Assembly: GCA_964567125.1 (NCBI GenBank)
Contig: CAZMLC010000114.1
Location: 1-6,351 of the forward strand
Direction of reading: 5' to 3'
DNA length: 6,351 nucleotides
Source of the DNA: CAZMLC01 sp964567125
GTDB taxonomy: Bacteria; Verrucomicrobiota; Kiritimatiellia; RFP12; UBA1067
Position numbers and translations under genes: made by a program. A model generated the notes under the pieces. That model had not been told where the DNA came from and made no database searches. It saw only the letters and a program-made list of their open reading frames with translations. Numbering within the stretch: the first letter of the stretch is position 1; each line of letters begins with the position of its first letter. Shown in pieces: positions 1-5,088 of this stretch.

Positions 1-942
1 ATCAGCGGCGGTGGCAAGACGATTATCCGCAATCAGGCGCTGGTGGACAACAAGCTGGTTTTAAAAGAGGGCACGATTGAGTTGATGGGGACAGAGCCGG
101 GCAGCGTGGCCGTGCCGACGGTTGACCCGACAACGAATGCCTATTTCCACCTCGATGCAAGCGTAGTCTCTTCGTTCACATTGGATGGCGGTACCAACGT
201 TGTCGAATGGCGCGATGTCAATTATGCGATCAACGGGCTGAAGGCGGTCGCCCAGCGCGAAGTCGCGGCTGTGGGCGGTCTCGATACCTATCCGCTCTAT
301 TCGGCATCTGGCTTCAACAGCAAACCCGTGGTTGACTTCGGTGGTGTGGGGTCAGGCCGGTTGATGCTGTGGAATCACACCAACACGCAGATCCGTTCGG
401 TGATTATTGTCTATCCTTATCTGGCGCGCACGTTGAGCGCCTTTCTGCTGGGCGATGCTTCCGCGAATGCTTATCCTGGAGGGGGAACGGTTCCGGTTTC
501 CTTTCATCGCGGCAACAATGGCCGCGCCTTTTATCAGCCGAACAGTCCCTTCTATGCACAGCCCATCTATGTGAATGGTCTGCAGGTTAGCGACCAGACT
601 CAGTTTGTGCTGCCGACCACGCCGACGGTCTTTTCCGCCGTGGCAGCTGGCGGGGGGTCGGGAACGGCCTCTGCATTTGCGGTTGATCGTTGGAAGGTCG
701 AGGCCAAACCCGGGCGTTCAGGCGGCATGAAATTCTGCGAAGTGCTGATTTACACGAATGCGCTGAGTGCGGTGGAACGGGCAGATATTGAGGCGTGGCT
801 GATGAAGAAGTGGTTCAACCAGCCCGCGCCGGGATATCGCTTGGAGGACAACAGCCGCGTGGGGCTGACGGATCTGGCGGTGCAGGCGGATGGCGAATTC
901 GGCGTTTCGGTTTACGGCGAAGGCGATGTGACGATCGGCCGT
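1..942 (+). repeat. Protein-coding repeat unit 1 (beta-strand repeat + LamG-like domain)
   Basis: The unit begins with ISGGGKTIIRN, runs through KLVLKEGTIEL and then a LamG-like domain that ends at KWFNQ near codon 273. The order of blocks matches unit 2 at 943-1821: a Gly-rich strand repeat, a Pro-containing linker, an F-x-x-DAS opening, an NSK-x-V-(V/I)-DFG block, FHRG, and an EV-(L/I)-(I/V)-YT helix block. The similarity is at protein level; the DNA of the two units has diverged, so this is an old duplication and not a recent one. Confidence 0.7.
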
Positions 943-2403
943 GTCAGCGGCAAGGGCGTATTGGTCAAACGGGGCCCGGGATCGCTGAAGGTCGGGTCTC
1001 TGGCGAATTTGCAGAACCAGGCGGTCAAAATCGAGTCCGGCAGCTTCGCAACGGGAGGCGGGACGCGCCCGATTCCGAGTCCGGCGGGCTTGCCGAGCGG
1101 TATCGCCTTCCGCATGGATGCTTCGGATCTATCGACGCTGACGTTGGAGGATTCCGCGGTAGTGGCGCTTCGCGATGCCGATGGCCGCGCGAACCAGGCC
1201 ATTGCGACGAATGCGAGTATCCGCCCGACGTGGGTCGCGAATGGATTGAACAGCAAGGGCGTGATCGATTTCGGCGCGTATGGAAGCGGCAAGTTCCTGG
1301 TCTGGTCGAACCAGCTGTCGACGATCCGGACCGTCTTCTGGGTGATCGACTCCGCGCAGGGCGGCGGGTTTCTGCTGGGAGCGACGAATTCGACCTGTGA
1401 TTTCCATCGCGGTGCTGATTTCAGCACCCGTTTGGGCCGGATCTGGAGCAGCGCGTCCGGTTCTCCGCGCGTGTATCAGGGCAGCACACGCGTCAACGGC
1501 GTGGCGGTCAACGGCGCGGCTACTCCTTTGGGGGGCAGTTTCGAGTTGATTTCGCTGGTCACGACCGACAATACCACAGCCGGACTCTTTGCTGCGGATC
1601 GCGGCTTTTTTGAACGCACGGGCGGGCAGCGTCTGGCCGAGGTGATCGTCTACACGCGGGCTTTGACGGATGCGGAGATTCTGGACGTGGAGGCCTATTT
1701 GTCGGACAAGTGGTTCAATCGGAAGCCTGGGGCGTATGCAGGGAGCGTTGCAGAGTCGGTGGCCAGCGTCCAGATGAGCGGCACGTCCACGATCGGCAGC
1801 AGCGAGACCGTGGTGGCGGAGATCAGCGGTTCCTGGACCAAGACCAATGCGGGCGTGGTGCGCGCGGGGCGGCTTACGGGATCTGTTTCCTTACAGGCGG
1901 GCGGCGTCCAGATCGACGGNNNNNNNNNNNNNNNNNNNNNNNNNNNNNNNNNNNNNNNNNNNNNNNNNNNNNNNNNNNNNNNNNNNNNNNNNNNNNNNNN
2001 NNNNNNNNNNNNNNNNNNNCTCACAGGTGCGGGTGCGATCCGCAGCGGTGCGGTGCGCCTTGCTCAAACGCTTGCGCCGACGGGGACGTTGACGGTCAGC
2101 AACCTGACTGTGCAGGCCCAGACGGTCTATCATGCGCAAGCCGGTGCCTCTGTGCAGGTTCAGGATACGCTGTCGATCGAGGGGCCGTTGACGATTCAGT
2201 TTGCATTGGCCGACGGGCAACCGCCCGTCGGGGGCATCACACTGTTCTCGTTTGCGATACTGGCCGATGCGGCGCAAATCAATCTTGGACAGTGGGTTCT
2301 TTCAGGCGAGATCTCGACCGCCTTTTATGCGAAGCTGGAGCTGCAGGAGAATGCGATTGCTCTGGTCTTCAAGTCCAAGGGGACCTTGTTGATGGTGCGT
2401 TAA
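1..2403 (+). CDS. Large modular LamG / beta-strand-repeat surface-type protein, C-terminal part
   Basis: The reading frame is open from the first base (codon 1 is Ile), so the start and any signal peptide lie upstream; it ends at TAA 2401-2403. Counting codons from base 1, two concanavalin/LamG-like domains lie at about 46-274 and 367-574. They share FHLDAS/FRMDAS, GFNSKPVVDFG/GLNSKGVIDFG, FHRG, FAVDR/FAADR and a closing block EVLIYTNAL...KWFNQ / EVIVYTRAL...KWFNR. Short Gly-rich beta-strand stretches resembling autotransporter-associated repeats precede each domain, with a third at codons 608-639. After a run of N (codons 640-673) the frame continues with GAGAI...LAPTGTLTVSNLTV...QDTLSIEGPLTIQF, the usual closing segment of such repeat proteins. 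The protein is probably exported and displayed or secreted, with glycan or protein binding by analogy only. No catalytic residues are recognisable. I see no outer-membrane barrel, LPXTG motif or PEP-CTERM tail. Continuity across the gap is assumed. Confidence 0.85.
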   Translation: MSGGGKTIIRNQALVDNKLVLKEGTIELMGTEPGSVAVPTVDPTTNAYFHLDASVVSSFTLDGGTNVVEWRDVNYAINGLKAVAQREVAAVGGLDTYPLYSASGFNSKPVVDFGGVGSGRLMLWNHTNTQIRSVIIVYPYLARTLSAFLLGDASANAYPGGGTVPVSFHRGNNGRAFYQPNSPFYAQPIYVNGLQVSDQTQFVLPTTPTVFSAVAAGGGSGTASAFAVDRWKVEAKPGRSGGMKFCEVLIYTNALSAVERADIEAWLMKKWFNQPAPGYRLEDNSRVGLTDLAVQADGEFGVSVYGEGDVTIGRVSGKGVLVKRGPGSLKVGSLANLQNQAVKIESGSFATGGGTRPIPSPAGLPSGIAFRMDASDLSTLTLEDSAVVALRDADGRANQAIATNASIRPTWVANGLNSKGVIDFGAYGSGKFLVWSNQLSTIRTVFWVIDSAQGGGFLLGATNSTCDFHRGADFSTRLGRIWSSASGSPRVYQGSTRVNGVAVNGAATPLGGSFELISLVTTDNTTAGLFAADRGFFERTGGQRLAEVIVYTRALTDAEILDVEAYLSDKWFNRKPGAYAGSVAESVASVQMSGTSTIGSSETVVAEISGSWTKTNAGVVRAGRLTGSVSLQAGGVQIDXXXXXXXXXXXXXXXXXXXXXXXXXXXXXXXXXXLTGAGAIRSGAVRLAQTLAPTGTLTVSNLTVQAQTVYHAQAGASVQVQDTLSIEGPLTIQFALADGQPPVGGITLFSFAILADAAQINLGQWVLSGEISTAFYAKLELQENAIALVFKSKGTLLMVR
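943..1821 (+). repeat. Protein-coding repeat unit 2 (beta-strand repeat + LamG-like domain)
   Basis: The unit opens with VSGKGVLVKRGPGSLKVGSL, aligning with ISGGGKTIIRN of unit 1 and with ISGSWTKTNAGVVRAGRLTG, which starts a third unit at base 1822. The LamG-like domain runs from FRMDAS (codon 370) to KWFNR (codon 574). The unit lengths are 314 and 293 codons. The third unit is cut by the run of N soon after its strand repeat, so whether it also carried a LamG-like domain cannot be seen. Confidence 0.7.
1920..2019. other. Assembly gap of exactly 100 N
   Basis: Exactly 100 ambiguous bases are present, a common placeholder for a scaffold gap of unknown size. The reading frame is the same on both sides when the 100 bases are taken literally, but since the length is probably arbitrary this may be chance. 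The left edge ends in a third beta-strand repeat and the right edge begins in a closing segment, so missing coding sequence is likely. Confidence 0.97.
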
Positions 2404-2485
2404 TCAGGATGTTCGTGCGATTTTGCCCGCCTGAGCATGACGCGCATGCGGGTGCTTTGTGTCCGCGCGCGTATGCGGCGCGTGC

Positions 2486-2491
2486 AGGAGG
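2486..2491 (+). promoter_or_regulatory. Shine-Dalgarno site that fixes the DUF2235 start at 2501
   Basis: AGGAGG lies 9 bases before ATG 2501. An in-frame GTG at 2459 would add 14 residues, but it has no such site and the family's start motif (hydrophobic strand followed by DGTWN) fits directly after Met 2501. Confidence 0.85.
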
Positions 2492-2500
2492 TTGAGCGGT

Positions 2501-3568
2501 ATGAAAAAGAAGCTCATACTCTTTTGCGATGGGACGTGGAATCAGTTATCGAATGCGCCCACGAATGTGGCCAAACTGTTTGCTGCCACGCAGCAGGATG
2601 CAGAGGGCGGAACGCCTCAGATTGTGCATTATGTTGCGGGCGTGGGCACGCGGTCATGGATCGAGCGCGGGATCGGCGGCGCGTTCGGGTGGGGCATTTC
2701 GCAAAACATCAAAGAGGGCTACCGGTTTCTTTGCGGCAACTACGAACCCGGTGATGACATTTACCTTTTCGGTTTCAGCCGTGGAGCCTTCTGCGTGCGT
2801 TCACTGGCGGGCTTGATCTACAATGTTGGTCTGTTGAAGCGTGCGCACATCTGTCACATCGACGAAGCCTATGCGGGTTACAAGAGCAAGGCCGTCGCGT
2901 GGCATCCGAATCCCGAGAAGGGGCATGCTGCAAAAGCCTTTCGCGAGCAGTATGCGCACGGTCAGGAGACCATTCGTTTTCTGGGTGTTTGGGACACGGT
3001 CGGGGCCTTGGGGTCGCCGTATGGGCTTGTGATGGGCTGGCTCATGGACCGTCTCTTCGGATGCCGGTTCCATGACACGAAATTGAGTCGGATCATTGTC
3101 GCCGCGAGTCATGCGCTTGCACGCGACGAGCATCGCTGGCCGTTTCGTCCTACGCTGTGGATTTTAGACGAGCGGCGGGCTGCTGGTCGTTTTCATGTCC
3201 GATGGTTTCCAGGGGTTCACTCCGATGTAGGCGGCGGTTATGCGGAGCAGGGGCTTTCAGATCAGGCCTTGTGTTGGATGGCGCAGGAAGCTGCTGCGCA
3301 GGGACTGAAGATCGGTCCAATGACGCAGACCATGGATCAGGTTCCTCACAATTCCCAGCGCTGGTATTATCGGATGATGACCTGTCTGTTGGTCAAGGCT
3401 CCTGCGGCCCTGCTGATCGATCTGCCAGCGTGGTGCGCACCCCGATGGCCTACGTACGCCTTTAACCTGCTGAGGCGGCTCCATCTGGTCAGCGAGCCGC
3501 AGATGGCGGCCAAGGTGAAACGGGTTTCGTGGCGGGGCGATTATCAAAGGAATGAGACAGCGGGATAG
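2501..3568 (+). CDS. DUF2235-family alpha/beta hydrolase (T6SS Tle1-like phospholipase domain)
   Basis: The 355-residue protein opens with KKLILFCDGTWN, the signature start of the DUF2235 / Tle1-like family. The nucleophile elbow GFSRGAF gives Ser93 in a G-x-S-x-G context. VWDTVGALGSP places Asp165, and PGVHSDVGGGY places His240, as the likely rest of a catalytic triad. Tle1 members of this family are phospholipase effectors of type VI secretion, but many stand-alone members have no known substrate, so ester or lipid hydrolysis is inference. There is no signal peptide and no fused secretion domain. The segment around residues 290-330 is rich in Trp, Tyr, Leu and Pro and might touch membranes. 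The gene follows the large LamG protein by 97 bases and precedes the phosphoribosyltransferase by 84. No VgrG, PAAR or recognisable immunity gene is visible. Confidence 0.88.
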   Translation: MKKKLILFCDGTWNQLSNAPTNVAKLFAATQQDAEGGTPQIVHYVAGVGTRSWIERGIGGAFGWGISQNIKEGYRFLCGNYEPGDDIYLFGFSRGAFCVRSLAGLIYNVGLLKRAHICHIDEAYAGYKSKAVAWHPNPEKGHAAKAFREQYAHGQETIRFLGVWDTVGALGSPYGLVMGWLMDRLFGCRFHDTKLSRIIVAASHALARDEHRWPFRPTLWILDERRAAGRFHVRWFPGVHSDVGGGYAEQGLSDQALCWMAQEAAAQGLKIGPMTQTMDQVPHNSQRWYYRMMTCLLVKAPAALLIDLPAWCAPRWPTYAFNLLRRLHLVSEPQMAAKVKRVSWRGDYQRNETAG

Positions 3569-3652
3569 CCTGCGCGCCGAGGCTTGGGGATGGGCGCTTG
3601 CATGGCGGCGTGGGATGTGTCAGAATAGAGAATCGACAAAGGAGAGCAGGGG

Positions 3653-4207
3653 ATGATACAGAAATTTTATCTGTCGGCGAACGAGTATCTGCTCGACAGT
3701 TGCAGGCTTGCCAGGAAAATCCTCGATTCGGGATGGAGACCGGACGATTTGCTGGCTTTGTGGCGCGGGGGGACGCCCGTGGCGGTTATGGTCCATGAAT
3801 TTCTTTACTATCACGGCTTGCGGCCGAATCATCGACCTGTGAAATGTCAATCGTATACGGACATCAATGCGCGGGCGAGCAAGGTGGTCTTCGAGTGTGC
3901 GGAGGATGTCTTTGCGTCCCTGCGGCCCGGGGCGAAGGTACTCGTGATTGATGATATTTTTGATTCCGGTCATACGGCTGCGGCGGTGTTGGAGAAGCTG
4001 CTGCCGTTGGGCGTCGATGTGAAGCTGGCGATGGTCTATTGGAAACCGAATAAAAATCAGACCGCGCTGCGGCCCGATTTCTACGTGCGCGAAACGGATG
4101 ATTGGATTGTCTTTCCGCACGAGATGCAGGGGCTGACTCTGGACGAAGTCAAGTTCAAGGACCCCGTGATCTACGATCTGCTGGATGACGCGTTGAAAAA
4201 GGCGTGA
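3653..4207 (+). CDS. Purine-type phosphoribosyltransferase (hypoxanthine/xanthine PRT-like, COG2236-like)
   Basis: The 184-residue cytoplasmic enzyme has the type I phosphoribosyltransferase core. The PRPP-binding loop VLVIDDIFDSGHTA is at residues 96-109, with the paired acidic residues Asp100-Asp101. An early RGGTPVAV loop (residues 38-45) resembles the RGG-x-x-P region of xanthine-guanine PRTs. PDFYVRETDDWIVFPHE (141-157) resembles the C-terminal base-binding segment of archaeal-type hypoxanthine PRTs. It probably transfers a purine base to PRPP to give a nucleotide in salvage; which base cannot be told from sequence alone. AAGGAG at 3639-3644, 8 bases before ATG 3653, supports the start. 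It lies in the same direction as the DUF2235 gene, 84 bases downstream, and may share its transcript. A strong terminator follows. Confidence 0.88.
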   Translation: MIQKFYLSANEYLLDSCRLARKILDSGWRPDDLLALWRGGTPVAVMVHEFLYYHGLRPNHRPVKCQSYTDINARASKVVFECAEDVFASLRPGAKVLVIDDIFDSGHTAAAVLEKLLPLGVDVKLAMVYWKPNKNQTALRPDFYVRETDDWIVFPHEMQGLTLDEVKFKDPVIYDLLDDALKKA

Positions 4208-4227
4208 TCGCCGGCAGAAGAAAGCAT

Positions 4228-4267
4228 AAAAAAAGACCGCTCCTGAAACAGGAACGGTCTTTTTTTT
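4228..4267. terminator. Bidirectional intrinsic terminator between the PRT gene and rplT
   Basis: The hairpin pairs AGACCG (4234-4239) with CGGTCT (4255-4260), then has one C/A mismatch, then TCCTG (4241-4245) with CAGGA (4249-4253) around an AAA loop. Seven A (4228-4234) precede it and eight T (4260-4267) follow it. Both RNA strands therefore end in a GC-rich hairpin plus a U run. It sits between convergent genes, 20 bases after the PRT stop and 17 bases after the rplT stop. Confidence 0.95.
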
Positions 4268-4284
4268 AGCGAACGCGACAGCGT

Positions 4285-4641
4285 TTAGACAAGCGCCTTG
4301 CGGGCTGTCTCAACGAGCTGCTTGAAGCCAGCTTCGTCGTGGATCGCGATCTCCGACAGCATCTTGCGGTTGACTTCAACGCCGGCCTTGGTCAGACCTT
4401 CGATGAAGCGGCTGTACGTCATATTCTGCGCACGGACCGCGAGGTTGATACGGACGATCCAGAGGGAGCGGAATTCGCGTTTGCGAAGCGCGCGATGCTC
4501 TGTGGCCAGACGCTGCGCGCGGTCGACCGCTTCAGTGGCCTGACGGAAGAGTTTGCTGCGTGAGCCGCGGAATCCCTTCGCGAGCTCTAACCGCCTGCGG
4601 CGGCGTTCTCTTGATGCCGGTGCATTAGTAACACGTGACAT
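4285..4641 (-). CDS. rplT: 50S ribosomal protein L20
   Basis: The 118-residue basic protein matches L20 along its whole length: an Arg-rich N-terminal tail, LELAKGFRGSRSKLFRQA, KREFRSLWIVRINLAVR, TYSRFIEGLTKAGVEVNRKM and IAIHDEAGFKQLVE near the end. L20 binds 23S rRNA early in assembly of the large subunit and in several bacteria represses its own operon. The length is normal for the family. The N-terminus MSRVTNAPASRERRRR is of the kind I associate with PVC bacteria. Translation starts at the complement of 4639-4641, with AAGGAG 8 bases upstream, 12 bases after the rpmI stop. The gene ends before a bidirectional terminator, so pheS, which often follows rplT elsewhere, is not in this transcript. 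Confidence 0.98.
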   Translation of the reverse strand: MSRVTNAPASRERRRRRLELAKGFRGSRSKLFRQATEAVDRAQRLATEHRALRKREFRSLWIVRINLAVRAQNMTYSRFIEGLTKAGVEVNRKMLSEIAIHDEAGFKQLVETARKALV

Positions 4642-4649
4642 AGCTCAAT

Positions 4650-4655
4650 CTCCTT
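4650..4655 (-). promoter_or_regulatory. rplT Shine-Dalgarno overlapping the rpmI stop codon
   Basis: On the minus strand the sequence reads TAAGGAG. The rpmI stop TAA (4656-4654) shares two bases with the AAGGAG site of rplT, which lies 8 bases before the rplT ATG. Ribosomes finishing L35 therefore stop on the L20 initiation site, as expected for translational coupling. Confidence 0.85.
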
Positions 4656-4851
4656 AGTTGCCTTGCAGCATGCGCGCTGCGGTTTTTTGGAAGGTGACAT
4701 CCACAGTGGTGGAACCACGGAGATTGCGTTTGCGCGAGCGGGTCTTGTACCCATTCAAATGGGACTTCCCTGCCTGTGTGCGCATCACTTTGCCCGTGGC
4801 CGACGTTTTGAGTCGCTTGGTAGCAGACTTCTTGGTCTTCAGTGTAGGCAT
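4654..4851 (-). CDS. rpmI: 50S ribosomal protein L35
   Basis: The 65-residue very basic protein begins MPTLKTKKSATKRLKTSATG and continues with KVMRTQAGKSHLNGYKTRSRKRNLRG, the normal L35 pattern and length. L35 is a small component of the large ribosomal subunit. The frame is open 25 codons further upstream to 4926, but the conserved MP-x-x-KTK start and the AGAGGA site 7 bases before 4851 argue for the shorter form. It is the first gene of an rpmI-rplT pair. The translation factor gene infC, which commonly precedes rpmI, is missing here: the next gene upstream is a divergent LamG protein. Confidence 0.97.
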   Translation of the reverse strand: MPTLKTKKSATKRLKTSATGKVMRTQAGKSHLNGYKTRSRKRNLRGSTTVDVTFQKTAARMLQGN

Positions 4852-4858
4852 TTTTTGT

Positions 4859-4864
4859 TCCTCT
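4859..4864 (-). promoter_or_regulatory. Shine-Dalgarno site that fixes the rpmI start at 4851
   Basis: AGAGGA on the minus strand lies 7 bases before the rpmI ATG. It selects this start over in-frame ATG codons further upstream. Confidence 0.75.
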
Positions 4865-4881
4865 ACGTTCATGTTAAAATC

Positions 4882-4942
4882 CGTCAGGCAGTCAGCCTTG
4901 AGCGCCTGAACGAATTTACTGTTCACCCTTTAATCAGGTGAA
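4882..4942 (-). promoter_or_regulatory. Two consecutive hairpins in the rpmI-rplT leader (possible ribosomal-protein regulation)
   Basis: Read on the minus strand, the first hairpin pairs TTCACC (4942-4937) with GGTGAA (4927-4922) around 9 bases. The second pairs TCAGGC (4909-4904) with GCCTGA (4889-4884) around 14 bases, extended by two more pairs past a one-base bulge. The second ends 17 bases before the AGAGGA site. L20 is known to repress its operon through a leader structure in Escherichia coli and Bacillus subtilis. I do not recognise either known leader here, so the regulatory role is inference, and the transcript start is not determined. Confidence 0.35.
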
Positions 4943-5042
4943 AGAGTTAAATACCTTAGCAAACATCGGCGCAAAAGTCCATGTCTGTCTTGGATTATTT
5001 TTTTACGCATTTACAGTGCTGGCTGGACAAGCGCACGTCTCC

Positions 5043-5048
5043 TATACT
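5043..5048 (+). promoter_or_regulatory. Possible -10 element for the exported LamG gene
   Basis: TATACT matches the sigma-70 -10 consensus at five of six positions and sits 40 bases before the ATG. No good -35 hexamer is found at 16-18 bases: TGGACA at 5024-5029 resembles one but leaves only 13 bases. The stretch is AT-rich compared with its surroundings. Confidence 0.35.
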
Positions 5049-5088
5049 AAAATTGAAAAGAAGTGTAATTTTTTTGGAGGTAGGTCTT

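Noticed and set aside
43..45. GTG at 43 as the true start of the first gene
   Set aside because: The frame is open to base 1, the strand-repeat unit begins upstream of this GTG, and no ribosome binding site precedes it.
912..1427. A 171-residue open frame on the minus strand inside the first LamG gene
   Set aside because: It is a shadow of GC-rich coding sequence: no recognisable domain, and the plus frame is clearly conserved as two repeated LamG units.
2424..2453. Possible hairpins (CCCGC/GCGGG or GCATG/CATGC) after the first gene as a terminator
   Set aside because: The stems are only about 5 bp, mutually exclusive, and not followed by a real T run (only CTTTGT), so I do not call a terminator.
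3620..4120. A 166-residue minus-strand frame opposite the phosphoribosyltransferase
   Set aside because: The plus strand encodes an unmistakable PRPP-binding enzyme with a good ribosome binding site; the minus product matches nothing I know.
2501..4207. A type VI effector-immunity module or an anti-phage system made of the hydrolase and the PRT
   Set aside because: No VgrG, PAAR, secretion, nuclease or sensor gene is present, and the PRT looks like an ordinary salvage enzyme; only a conserved neighbourhood elsewhere could revive this.
4852..4926. An N-terminal extension of L35 by 25 residues
   Set aside because: The canonical L35 start is at 4851 with a ribosome binding site 7 bases before it; the extension would be encoded by the leader hairpin region.
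5024..5048. A full sigma-70 promoter from TGGACA and TATACT
   Set aside because: The spacing between the two hexamers is only 13 bases, too short; only the -10 is kept, with low confidence.
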